Assembly (NCBI GenBank): GCA_015272395.1
Contig: JACYLQ010000001.1
Location: 523,626-587,625 of the forward strand
DNA length: 64,000 nt
Reading direction: 5' to 3'
Source: Calothrix sp. C42_A2020_038
Lineage (GTDB): Bacteria; Cyanobacteriota; Cyanobacteriia; Cyanobacteriales; Nostocaceae
The translations under genes were made by a program, and so were the position numbers. The notes beneath the pieces are model-generated. The model worked only from the letters and a program-made list of their open reading frames with translations, was not told the DNA's origin and searched no databases. Below are positions 1-8,505 of the stretch, piece by piece; position 1 is the stretch's first letter, and every line of letters begins with the position of its first letter.

Positions 1-1
1 T

Positions 2-300
2 GTGTTTGGTCGTAACGCTCAAAACCCTGATTATACAAACTTCTTAAACTGGCGCCACCATACACAAAAATTGCATGAACTTTTTTTGGGGCTGATATAC
101 AAAGTAAACACCCTAGTACTCCATGTCAATCTTGGACGGGTTGGGTATTGTTCGGAGGTATATTTTTCTTGATTTTGAGTACTGTAATATCTTCATCTCT
201 GGGAGTTTTAGCTGCTTTACTTTTTGCTGCGATTCCTTTAATAATTGTAATTCGAGGTACTAAAGCAAAGCTATCCAATACAAAAGGTCGGAGAATATAG
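2..300 (+). pseudogene. C-terminal part of an unrecognised membrane protein, probably frameshifted
   Basis: Two coherent reading frames follow one another. The first is open from base 2 (residues VFGRNAQNPDYTNF) to about base 95. The second carries a strongly hydrophobic stretch (WVLFGGIFFLILSTVISSS) followed by a second hydrophobic run and a basic tail, and stops with TAG at 298-300. The switch falls near a run of seven T at about 88-94, so a one-base indel could join them. The 5' end is outside the window. I do not recognise the family. It could also be two unrelated short frames. Confidence 0.3.
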
Positions 301-308
301 ATATTGAT

Positions 309-542
309 TCAATCATTCAAACAACAGTCAACCCATTCATAAAACTCAATAGCGTCATCACTACAAGTATGACATCCACCACACTTTTTTCCTTTATCCA
401 TTTTACGAACTCGACCTTTGCGAATTAGCCGCAAAAGCATGTCTCGTAAAGGTTCTGCTTCCATACGAAAATGAATTTTCAAATCTGCGAGTGAAGCTGT
501 TTTGTGTAGGCTCAAAAATTTTTGCAACTCCATTAATATCAT
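309..542 (-). CDS. feoC: FeoC-like winged-helix protein with Cys cluster
   Basis: A small protein of about 77 aa, last gene of the feo operon, 62 bp after feoB. It has a short winged-helix-like N-terminus (LxxFLSLHKTASLADL) and a C-terminal KCGGCHTC cysteine motif, as in FeoC proteins that bind an iron-sulfur cluster and modulate FeoB. Position after feoB supports the call. I chose the ATG at 542 because AAGGGT lies at a suitable distance upstream; an in-frame ATG nine codons further upstream is the alternative. The sequence is too short for full certainty, but context and the Cys motif agree. Confidence 0.75.
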   Translation of the reverse strand: MILMELQKFLSLHKTASLADLKIHFRMEAEPLRDMLLRLIRKGRVRKMDKGKKCGGCHTCSDDAIEFYEWVDCCLND

Positions 543-604
543 GATTTTACCCTTCATTATTAATGTCAAGCGATCAGTAAAGGCGCCGAATATTGGCTAA
601 TATT

Positions 605-2935
605 TCAGCCTGCTACGGGTTGCTTATAACGTTTGGCACCAACTTTTTTCAGTACAAAGCAAGTAGTTATTATTGCCAAAATCAATGCGACTATCGAAGT
701 AATAGAAGATGTTGGATGTTGTATAAACGTTGTGATTTGGTAATACATTACTGCTGCCCAATAAGCCAAACCAGTAGTCCAGCAACCAGCAAACACTGTC
801 CATCCTAGATTTGTTTCACGATACAATGCTGCGGTTGCTGAGACGCAAGGGAAGTATAATAAGACAAATAGTAAGTAGGCAAAGGCTGCATTTTTACTAC
901 CGAATCTTTGTGACATTTGTCCGTATGTACTAACAGAAATTCCTTGAGCTTCTGCAGCTTGTTTTTGGTCTTGAATATTGGTGGAGCTAAAACCAAGGGG
1001 GTCAAAAATTTTCTCAGTAAGTTTCATTAAGTTCTCTGGAATGCTGAGGAATGCTTTACTAATACCACCCCAAAAACTATATTCTTCTGGTTTTTCTGGC
1101 TCTGTTGCGGCTTTTTCTTCTTCTGCTAGTTGAGTATATAAAGAATTCATGGTGCCAACCATTACCTCTTTAGCGAATACTCCAGACATTAAACCAACAG
1201 TAGCAGGCCAATTATCCTGAGTAATTCCCATTGGTGTAAATACAGGTGTGATAGTGCGACTCATCGCACTCAAAATTGAGTCTTTACTATCTTGCTTGCC
1301 AAAAGAACCATCTGTACCGACTGAGTTCATAAAACCTAGCACAACAACCATGATGACAATTGCAATACCTGCTTTTTTGATAAAAGCTTTGAGTCGATCC
1401 CAAGTACGTAATAATACTCCTTTGAGTTTGGGAATATGATAAGCGGGTAATTCCATAATAAAAGGTGCAGCTTCACCTTGGAGGATGGTGTTTTTGAGAA
1501 CTAGTCCTGTAAAAATTGCCGCTAAAATTCCCAATAAGTACAGACCTAATACTATATTGTGCCCTCCAACTTGAAAAAAGGCGCCGCAGAATAGAGCATA
1601 AACAGCTAATCTGGCACTACAGGACATAAACGGATTCATCATTACTGTCATGATGCGGTCACGTTTATTTTCTAATGTCCGCGTTGCCATAATGCCAGGA
1701 ATATTACATCCAAATCCTACCATCATCGGCACAAAAGATTTTCCAGGTAGTCCAACAAACCGCATTAATCTATCCATGACAAAAGCCGCGCGTGCCATGT
1801 AGCCAGTATCTTCTAATGCTGATAAACATAAAAACATCATCCCTATTTGGGGAATAAATGTGGCTGTTGTTTGAATACCACCACCTGCACCCTGCGCCAA
1901 AAGACCAATTAACCAACCTGGTGTATTAATTTTTTCTAACAAGTGTGCGAACCCATCAACAAAAATCGTGGCAAAGGTGATATCAAAGAAATCAATAAAT
2001 GCACCACCAATATTAATTGATACCATGAACATTAAGTACATGACTAAGAGGAAAATCGGAATACCCAAAAACCGATTTAACACCACTTGGTCAATTTTGT
2101 CAGAGAGAGTGGTTTTAATTTCCCTGTTACGTTCGGTTGCACCTTGAGTTAAATTGTGGATAAATCCGTAACGGCTATCAGCGATGATAATATCTAAGTC
2201 ATCATCCAGCGTTTGATGAACTCGGCGCCGATGTTCAACAATGATATGCTCTAATTTACGACCTTGAAGTTCAGGAGTGATTCGATCTTCATATTCCAAT
2301 AGCTTCAAAGCTTTCCAACGAGCATCAACCGCGTGGTTAGAACTATGTTCATTAATAAAAGGTACTAATTCAGCAATTGCATCCTCAATTACAGCAGGGT
2401 AAGCAACATAAGTAGTTGGTCTAGAGGGGTTAATGAAAGCTTGTTTAATGGCATCCTTCAGTTCTGATATACCCTTATTCGTCGCAGCAGTCATCGGGAT
2501 CACAGAACAACCCAGTCGTTCAGCAAGTAAGTTTGCATCAATCCGAATATCTCGCAATGCTGCGACATCCATCATGTTTAATGCAATTATCATCGGCAAG
2601 CGCATTTCCATGATTTGAGTCGTAAGATATAGGTTACGCTCTAAATTAGAAGCATCAACTATATTTATAATCACATTCGCCTCGTTCTGAAGCAAATAAT
2701 CACGCGCGACTAACTCATCAAGTCCAGTGTCTTCATCCTCAGCATCTAAAGAATAAACTCCAGGTAAATCAACAACAGTGATTTCACTATCATGATAAGT
2801 ATATTTTCCTTCCTTTCGTTCAACTGTTACACCGGGCCAATTACCAGTCTTCTGATTTGCACCCGTCAAAGCATTAAATAAAGTTGTTTTACCGCAATTG
2901 GGGTTACCTACCAACCCAATTATCCATTTACTCAT
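605..2935 (-). CDS. feoB: Ferrous iron transporter FeoB
   Basis: FeoB is the inner-membrane Fe(II) permease with a cytoplasmic GTPase domain. Here the 776-aa protein has the G1 P-loop GNPNCGKTT at residues 10-18, a G3 motif DLPGVYSL, and NMMD as G4, followed by a helical GDI-like region and a polytopic membrane domain from about residue 290 to the end with the Gate-like stretches GFGCNIPGIMATR and SCSARL. Length is normal for the family. The start overlaps the feoA stop by four bases, implying translational coupling. No defect is visible. Confidence 0.97.
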   Translation of the reverse strand: MSKWIIGLVGNPNCGKTTLFNALTGANQKTGNWPGVTVERKEGKYTYHDSEITVVDLPGVYSLDAEDEDTGLDELVARDYLLQNEANVIINIVDASNLERNLYLTTQIMEMRLPMIIALNMMDVAALRDIRIDANLLAERLGCSVIPMTAATNKGISELKDAIKQAFINPSRPTTYVAYPAVIEDAIAELVPFINEHSSNHAVDARWKALKLLEYEDRITPELQGRKLEHIIVEHRRRVHQTLDDDLDIIIADSRYGFIHNLTQGATERNREIKTTLSDKIDQVVLNRFLGIPIFLLVMYLMFMVSINIGGAFIDFFDITFATIFVDGFAHLLEKINTPGWLIGLLAQGAGGGIQTTATFIPQIGMMFLCLSALEDTGYMARAAFVMDRLMRFVGLPGKSFVPMMVGFGCNIPGIMATRTLENKRDRIMTVMMNPFMSCSARLAVYALFCGAFFQVGGHNIVLGLYLLGILAAIFTGLVLKNTILQGEAAPFIMELPAYHIPKLKGVLLRTWDRLKAFIKKAGIAIVIMVVVLGFMNSVGTDGSFGKQDSKDSILSAMSRTITPVFTPMGITQDNWPATVGLMSGVFAKEVMVGTMNSLYTQLAEEEKAATEPEKPEEYSFWGGISKAFLSIPENLMKLTEKIFDPLGFSSTNIQDQKQAAEAQGISVSTYGQMSQRFGSKNAAFAYLLFVLLYFPCVSATAALYRETNLGWTVFAGCWTTGLAYWAAVMYYQITTFIQHPTSSITSIVALILAIITTCFVLKKVGAKRYKQPVAG

Positions 2936-3177
2936 TTTGAAATCTCCTCTACAAAAAGTGCGTTGGCTTCATCTTTACGCAGACTGAGTTTAAAATCGCG
3001 GACTTGAATCTCTACAGGATCACCAAGAGGAGCGTAGCGAGTAACTGTAAACTCTGTTCCTGGTGTCAAACCCATTGCGAGTAATTTTCCCTTGTAACTA
3101 CGAGCTGTTTTTTCGTAACCAACTACCCGCCCTGTACTACCAACTGCTAAATCTCGTAAATTCTTCTTATTATTCAT
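2932..3177 (-). CDS. feoA: FeoA, SH3-like partner of FeoB
   Basis: An 81-aa protein with the FeoA signature: a GSTGRVVGYE start to the SH3-like barrel, then LLAMGLTPGTEFTVTRYAPLGDP, and a C-terminal strand with LSLRKDEA. FeoA is a small cytoplasmic protein thought to stimulate FeoB. It overlaps the upstream second FeoA-like gene by 8 bp and feoB by 4 bp, so all three are coupled. Confidence 0.93.
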   Translation of the reverse strand: MNNKKNLRDLAVGSTGRVVGYEKTARSYKGKLLAMGLTPGTEFTVTRYAPLGDPVEIQVRDFKLSLRKDEANALFVEEISK

Positions 3178-3532
3178 TTTGCTTATTTGTACACATTATT
3201 TTTTGTGCCATACTTGTACCTAAACCAATTCGGTTGTCTCCAATCGCAACAATTACAGAACCCCCTGTATTACTAATGACCTGAACTTGACATCCAGGCG
3301 CCAGTCCCATACCAATCAGCCGACGTACCATCCCTTCAGAACCTTTGAGTTTGATAATCTGTAAACTCTCTCCTATGCTCGCCATTGCCAAAGGGAAAGA
3401 TTTACTACTACCAAATGAAGCTTGATCGGCGATATCTTGCTCTACTTCTGTTTGGCTTAATTTTTCCTCAAAAAAGTCAAATCCTAGCCATTTAGGTCTG
3501 CAATCTGGGTTTTGTTTATCTTCTCTGTTCAA
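3170..3532 (-). CDS. Second FeoA-domain protein
   Basis: 120 aa. The C-terminal part (about residues 48-118) has the FeoA fold signature (MVRRLIGMGLAPGCQVQV, then GSVIVAIGDNRIGLG). The N-terminal 45 residues are polar and not recognised. It is the first gene of the operon and overlaps feoA by 8 bp. Two FeoA-type proteins ahead of feoB are common in cyanobacteria. It probably acts with FeoB at the membrane, but whether it duplicates or regulates FeoA cannot be read from the sequence. Confidence 0.85.
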   Translation of the reverse strand: MNREDKQNPDCRPKWLGFDFFEEKLSQTEVEQDIADQASFGSSKSFPLAMASIGESLQIIKLKGSEGMVRRLIGMGLAPGCQVQVISNTGGSVIVAIGDNRIGLGTSMAQKIMCTNKQNE

Positions 3533-3898
3533 ATTGTTACCTCATGCTTGATGACAAAAATTTTAGTAGTACAAATAATATCTTGTGGGTCAGGCAGGGA
3601 TACCTGACCAATGCCTAAAAATTAACAAGTCAATAATCAAAAAAAATTCTCAGTAAAGTACTATAGCTAGTTTTTCTGAAAAAAACAATTATTTATAACT
3701 TTTCTTAATAAGGTTTCGCGTTTTTGTATCATAATCTATAGATAAAAAACGAACTTTTTTCTTGATTTTGTACGGTATCTAAGACCTATGCAGATGAACA
3801 AGGTATTCATGGCGCCATCTCAAAGTTCGTTTTTGTTCGTTTAAAACCTTAATTATAAGTATAATTGCTTATCGTTAGGCAGTTGAGAATTTTCTCAA
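3533..3898. promoter_or_regulatory. feo leader/promoter region with two inverted repeats
   Basis: 366 bp without a gene, upstream of the feo operon. It holds a 7-bp hairpin GGTCAGG-8 nt-CCTGACC at 3588-3609, 55 bp upstream of the first start codon, and a perfect 13-bp inverted repeat AAAAACGAACTTT (3745-3757) / AAAGTTCGTTTTT (3822-3834) around 64 bp. An extra GTTCGTTT copy follows. I see no convincing Fur box, although the region is AT-rich. Confidence 0.45.
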
Positions 3899-4132
3899 CT
3901 ATTTCCGAGATTTTAAAAATTCCATTGGAGGGATATCATCATATTCTGTAAATACTTCAATCGCTGGACGATTTTCGTTTGCCTTGAGACGATGCTTGAG
4001 AATTAAAATCGTACTATCAATACCTTCATGCAAATTAAATGGCTGTTTGTAATCTCGATCTGCCCGCGAAAAAGTTCTTAAACTAGTGCTAATATTTTTG
4101 ATACGATTTGTTGGATTCATTTTACTAGGCAA
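3899..4132 (-). pseudogene. Fragment of a sensor histidine kinase
   Basis: 77 residues containing the block NISTSLRTFSRADRDYKQ and GIDSTILILKHRLKANEN, typical of the region between the phosphoacceptor helix and the ATPase domain in large cyanobacterial sensor kinases. Homologues of this block continue into an HATPase domain after EYDDIPP; here the frame ends eight residues later. No H-box or ATP-binding motifs remain, so it is a relic. It lies 3 bp after the hybrid kinase stop. Confidence 0.7.
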
Positions 4133-4135
4133 AGG

Positions 4136-6067
4136 TTAGGAATGCAAAACCTTTTGGACTGTAGTGAGTAAAGCTTGAGTAGTAAAAGGTTTAGGTAAAA
4201 ATTCGTGGAAATTAACATTGCGATTATAAGCATTAGTCAAATTAGATGTTAACCCACTCATCGCAATAATTTTTACTTGTGGGTTCATGCGTTGCAAGGC
4301 CAGAATGGCGGTATAGCCATCCATTGATGGCATCATTAAGTCTATCAAAATCAAAGTGATGTCATCTTTGTACTCAGCATAAATGGCAAGTGCATCAATT
4401 CCATCACTGGCAGTTAAGATGCGATAATTATGACTTAAAAGGGTAGTTTTAGTTACTTCACAGATTGTTGTTTCGTCATCGACAACCAAAATCAATTCGC
4501 CATTACCATCTGCGAAAGAAGTATCAGTTTGTTTTTGAAATTCTAAAGTTTGGGAACTCGGTAAATATACTTTAAAAGTACTGCCCTTGCCTAGGTCACT
4601 ATAGACATTGACAAAACCATTGTGATTTTTAATGATACCCATCGCAGTCGATAATCCTAGACCAGTCCCCTTCCCTATATCTTTTGTGGTAAAGAAGGGG
4701 TCAAAAATACGGTCTATAATAGATGGTGGAATGCCTGTTCCGGTATCAGAAATTGTAATTACAACGTATGGACCAGCTTCAGCATCTACATGCATACGAG
4801 CGTAACTTTCGTCAATCAAAATGTTATGAGCGCTAATGTCTAAAGTTCCTCCAGTTGACATCGCATCACGCGCGTTAACAATTAAGTTCATTAATACCTG
4901 ATGGATTTGAGTGGCATCGGCAAAAATACTCCAAAGGTCAGGTGCTATGTTAGTTTGAGTTTTAATAGATTTTGGAAATGTTCCTTGGGCAATTCGGGCA
5001 ATATCCAAAATTAAGTCATTAAGCTCGATAATACTGCAACTGCCTTCTACTCCTCGACGAGTAAATGATAGGATTTGTTTGACTAAATCGGCGCCTCGTT
5101 TGGCACTGTCTTCTAAAATTTTCAGCAATTGTTGGGTATTTTCATCAAGATCAGGCAATTTAAGAGGCAAGAGTTGAGCAACTGCTAAAACTGGAGTGAG
5201 AATGTTATTAAAATCGTGAGCAATGCCACTGGCAAGGGTTCCGACACTTTCAAGACGTTGAGCGCGTAGAAATTGGGCTTGCAGTTGTTTCTTCTCTGTG
5301 ATGTCGGTACTAACATTAAGAATAGATTTAGGATTTCCTCCTTCATCGCGCATTAAAGTCCAGCGACTTTCAACAATGATTTCTCTACCATCTTTGGTGA
5401 TTTGCTGCAATTCACCCTGCCACTTGCCTTCTTTCGCAAGTATTCCCAGCATCGCTTCAAATTGTGAACTGTTCTTACGTTCGTACAAAACTTCAATTGC
5501 ACTTTTACCCAAGATATCTGCTGTCTCCCACCCATATAAACGTTCGGCGCCTTTACTCCAAAATAAAAGGTGGTGCTGCAAATCTTGAACACAAATCGCA
5601 TCTGTGGCAATATCTAACAAAGCAGCTTGCTCACGAATTTGTTGCTCTGCTTGTTTCAATGCCTGTTCTGCACTGTACCGTTTTTGCCGCTCTTTTGCCT
5701 CTCGTAACTCTCGCTCAACCGCTGGAACTAAACGAGCCAGATTACCCTTTATTAAATAATCGTGCGCCCCAGCTTTCATGGCGGCGACAGCAGTATCTTC
5801 TCCAATTGTACCAGAAATTATAATAAACGGTAAATCCAATTTCCGATTTTGAATTATTTTCAGCGCTTCTAAAGCGCTGAAAGCTGGCATACTGTAGTCA
5901 GCAATTATGATGTCCCAAGGCTGTTGATTTAAGGCTGACTCCATTGTACCTGGGGTATCAACTCGAACATAATCTAACGTATAGCCACCCCGACGTAATT
6001 CTCGCAGGGTTAGTAGAGTATCATCTTCCGAATCCTCAACAATGAGAATGCGCAGGTGAGAGTTCAT
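4136..6067 (-). CDS. Hybrid sensor histidine kinase with two receiver domains (REC-PAS-HisKA-HATPase-REC)
   Basis: 643 aa and no membrane segment. The N-terminal receiver (about 1-125) has acidic residues VEDSEDD and phospho-Asp in DIIIADYSMP. A PAS domain (about 150-260) carries the PAC end SILNVSTDITEKK. The H-box is SGIAHDFNNILTP (about residue 280), the kind found in kinases with the HDFNN motif. The ATPase N box is NLIVNARDAM and G boxes are DTGTGIP and GTGLGLST. The C-terminal receiver (about 525-640) has LILIDLMMPSMDG. The architecture suggests a phosphorelay input and output in one protein. It is the third gene of a minus-strand cluster, 26 bp after the Rcp1-like regulator. Confidence 0.9.
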   Translation of the reverse strand: MNSHLRILIVEDSEDDTLLTLRELRRGGYTLDYVRVDTPGTMESALNQQPWDIIIADYSMPAFSALEALKIIQNRKLDLPFIIISGTIGEDTAVAAMKAGAHDYLIKGNLARLVPAVERELREAKERQKRYSAEQALKQAEQQIREQAALLDIATDAICVQDLQHHLLFWSKGAERLYGWETADILGKSAIEVLYERKNSSQFEAMLGILAKEGKWQGELQQITKDGREIIVESRWTLMRDEGGNPKSILNVSTDITEKKQLQAQFLRAQRLESVGTLASGIAHDFNNILTPVLAVAQLLPLKLPDLDENTQQLLKILEDSAKRGADLVKQILSFTRRGVEGSCSIIELNDLILDIARIAQGTFPKSIKTQTNIAPDLWSIFADATQIHQVLMNLIVNARDAMSTGGTLDISAHNILIDESYARMHVDAEAGPYVVITISDTGTGIPPSIIDRIFDPFFTTKDIGKGTGLGLSTAMGIIKNHNGFVNVYSDLGKGSTFKVYLPSSQTLEFQKQTDTSFADGNGELILVVDDETTICEVTKTTLLSHNYRILTASDGIDALAIYAEYKDDITLILIDLMMPSMDGYTAILALQRMNPQVKIIAMSGLTSNLTNAYNRNVNFHEFLPKPFTTQALLTTVQKVLHS

Positions 6068-6093
6068 TTTGGCGACCTCGCTACATTACCTAA

Positions 6094-6543
6094 CTAAATG
6101 GGTGGGACTTCATTCATTAGTAACCAATACATCCCTAACTGCCGAATTGCTTCCGAAAACTGCATAAAATCGACAGGTTTACGAATGTAACTGTTGCACC
6201 CCAAATTGTAACTATCGAGCAAATCTTGCTCTTCGTTGGAAGTCGTCAGAACAACTATCGGCAGTAGCTTAGTACGTTGATCTTCTCGCAAACGACGTAA
6301 AACTTCAAGCCCATCAATCCGAGGCAATTTTAAATCTAATAAAATTACTGTTGGCTTGATACTTACATCACGTCCGATGTAAATGCCAGTGCCAAAAAGA
6401 TAATCTAGGGCTTCAACACCATCATGAACTACCACAATCTCATTACTAATATGATGGCGTTTGAGCGCGCGAATTGCCAATAATTCATCATCGGGGTTAT
6501 CCTCTACCAAAAGAATGCTTTTGTTACTTGCATGTACACTCAT
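6094..6543 (-). CDS. Rcp1-like single-domain response regulator
   Basis: 149 aa, a stand-alone receiver. Acidic pocket VEDNPDDE, phosphoacceptor Asp in ILLDLKLPRIDG, conserved VLTTSNEEQD and KP in SYIRKPVDF. The long alpha1 region and the insertion with LFGTG are typical of Rcp1 partners of cyanobacterial phytochrome kinases. It lies 29 bp downstream of the photoreceptor-like kinase, so that kinase is its likely donor. No output domain; it would signal by protein contact or relay. Confidence 0.9.
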   Translation of the reverse strand: MSVHASNKSILLVEDNPDDELLAIRALKRHHISNEIVVVHDGVEALDYLFGTGIYIGRDVSIKPTVILLDLKLPRIDGLEVLRRLREDQRTKLLPIVVLTTSNEEQDLLDSYNLGCNSYIRKPVDFMQFSEAIRQLGMYWLLMNEVPPI

Positions 6544-6572
6544 TTTTAAAACAGTATATCAATAAGAAAGAA

Positions 6573-7985
6573 TTAAATTTCCGCTTCCTCTAATGTAAAG
6601 TAAAATGTGGCTCCCTGTTCCATAGCTGCTTCAGCCCAGATCCGGCCACCATGTCGGTGTACAATGCGTTGAACGGTAGCAAGTCCAATTCCGTTACCTG
6701 GAAATTCTTGTGTACCATGTAACCGTTGGAATGGTCCGAATAATTTATCGCTGTAGGTCATGTCAAACCCCACACCATCATCTCGAACAAAGTAAATTGG
6801 TATACCTTCCTGAAGGATACAGCCAAACTCAATTCGCGCTTGAGGATGCTTAGAGGTAAATTTCCAAGCATTATTTAATAAGTTTTCTAATAAAACTTGT
6901 AATAGATTTGTATCACCTTGAGCTACCAAGCCATTTTGAATGACAAACTCTACTTGTCGGTCGCTTTGATGTTGTAAATTGGTGCAAACACGACTGGCTA
7001 GCTTACTCAAATCTACAGGTTCAAAATTCATATCGCTACGTGTTACGCGCGATAGCGTCAGAAGGTCATCGATTAATTGTCCCATCCGTTGGGTAGCTAG
7101 ACGAATACGCCGCAGATAGTCTTGTCCTGTAGGGTCCAACTGGTCGATACAATCCTCAATTAGTGCTAAACTAAACCCATCTATACTGCGTAAAGGCGCG
7201 CGTAAATCGTGGGATACCGAATAGCTAAAGGCTTCGAGTTCCCTGTTAACTGCCTTGAGTTCGATGATCGCTTGGCGAAGTCCCTGGTTTAAGTTGTGAA
7301 CACGCTCTTCAGCTTGTTGTCGTTCCTGAATTTCTGCTCGTAGTTCTGCCATCAGTTCTGCGTGCTGGAGCGCTACTCCCAAGTGTTCGGCAATTTGACG
7401 AACAAACTCGATTTCTGTAGAGTGCCACTCGCGCGAATTACGGCATTGGTGGATACAAAGCAACCCCCAAAGGTTAGACCCAAGTAGAAGAGGTACTACT
7501 AGGTTAGCTTTGACTTGAAACTGAGAAAGTATCTCAATATGGCAGTCACTCAACCCATGATTATAAATATCTGCTACTGCCTGAACCCGACCATATTGAT
7601 AATGGATTGCAAACTGTTCCCCAAAACAATGGTCATGAACTTTCCGCGCGATTGCTGATGTAAAAGCTGGGTCTACATCTTCAGAAACAAACTCTCCATC
7701 ATCCCAACCGGAGTCTGGATCAAAACGAAACATACCTACTCGGTCTGCTTGCAAAAGTTTACGAACCTCAGTAGCTGTGGATTGAAAAATCGTTTCCAAA
7801 TCTATAGGTTCTCGCAGACGAGTAATTACATGGAATAATGTTTTTTGTTGTTCTACCTGAAAATTAGCCCTTTCTATTTCCTGCTTCAAGTGGTCAAATT
7901 CACTTGCCAATACTTGTTTTAATTCTTCAAATGCCGCTTCATCTCGACACAACCCCTGTAAGGAAGCTAGTATTTTTGGGTTCAT
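6573..7985 (-). CDS. Probable DXCF-type cyanobacteriochrome histidine kinase (GAF-HisKA-HATPase)
   Basis: 470 aa, soluble. A coiled N-terminus is followed by one GAF domain (about 58-215). This GAF contains DHCF at residues 118-121 and Cys148-His149 in LSDCHIEIL, then FQVKANLVVPLL and LWGLLCIHQC. Known family features are that the CH cysteine binds a bilin covalently and the DXCF cysteine makes a second link giving blue/violet absorption; bilin binding here is inference. A coiled linker leads to the H-box FSYSVSHDLRAPLRSIDGF (about 253-271) and an HATPase with NNAWKFT, DDGVGFD and GNGIGLATV. It is first in a three-gene cluster with an Rcp1-like regulator. Confidence 0.82.
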   Translation of the reverse strand: MNPKILASLQGLCRDEAAFEELKQVLASEFDHLKQEIERANFQVEQQKTLFHVITRLREPIDLETIFQSTATEVRKLLQADRVGMFRFDPDSGWDDGEFVSEDVDPAFTSAIARKVHDHCFGEQFAIHYQYGRVQAVADIYNHGLSDCHIEILSQFQVKANLVVPLLLGSNLWGLLCIHQCRNSREWHSTEIEFVRQIAEHLGVALQHAELMAELRAEIQERQQAEERVHNLNQGLRQAIIELKAVNRELEAFSYSVSHDLRAPLRSIDGFSLALIEDCIDQLDPTGQDYLRRIRLATQRMGQLIDDLLTLSRVTRSDMNFEPVDLSKLASRVCTNLQHQSDRQVEFVIQNGLVAQGDTNLLQVLLENLLNNAWKFTSKHPQARIEFGCILQEGIPIYFVRDDGVGFDMTYSDKLFGPFQRLHGTQEFPGNGIGLATVQRIVHRHGGRIWAEAAMEQGATFYFTLEEAEI

Positions 7986-8505
7986 TAATCTTGATTTGTC
8001 TATTGTGTGAAAAATCAGGCGTTGCTGCCAGGAATTGAAAAATCAAAAAATTAATATTTATTTTATTTGGTTGAATTTTTGGTTTAAACACAACTTAGCC
8101 CAGTCAAAGGTGACTGGGCTATCTAGATTTCAAATAAGTCAAACTGATTTTCTTTGTGATGAAGTTAACAGTCAGCAAATAAGGGTTTACATTATTACTC
8201 ACAAACTCAGCAATTTTCCGTTTTTCCGCTTTGGGATTTGGCTTTGTATCCAACACAAACGTTGAAGTTGGAGTAATGCCACACTTTATTGTTTTGCTGA
8301 AGTTTGCTTGGGCTTTCGACCGGAGACACCTTGTCTTACGCCCTTTTTGTTTGGTTTTATCTTGTTTGGTGTCTTGATTATTAATTTAGCACCAATGGCA
8401 TTTGTGATCATCTGCTATTAACCTAAATTTACAACCGTTCAATTTTCGTAACAAATAACCCAAGATATTGTTGATGTAGCATTGTTACGTTCACAGCACA
8501 TAATC
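7986..8505. other. Intergenic region between nupC-like gene and kinase cluster
   Basis: 520 bp. Contains a strong perfect hairpin (listed separately). On the minus strand a short basic frame with GVSGRKPKQTSAKQ ends near 8291; it is too short to assign. I do not support a gene here. Confidence 0.4.
8096..8121. terminator. Perfect 11-bp hairpin, possible terminator or leader structure
   Basis: TAGCCCAGTCA (8096-8106), loop AAGG, TGACTGGGCTA (8111-8121). The stem is perfect and fairly GC-rich. No long T-tract follows on either strand, so a rho-independent terminator is only one possibility. It lies 110 bp before the kinase start and 385 bp after the transporter stop on the same strand, so it could also be a 5' leader element. 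Confidence 0.5.

Noticed and set aside
3533..3898. Fur box upstream of the feo operon
   Set aside because: No stretch matches the 19-bp consensus or three consecutive NAT-type hexamers well enough to call.
8035..8265. Plus-strand open frame of 76 codons
   Set aside because: Low-complexity, AT-driven composition rich in Phe and Ile, no RBS, no family resemblance, and it runs through the perfect hairpin at 8096-8121.
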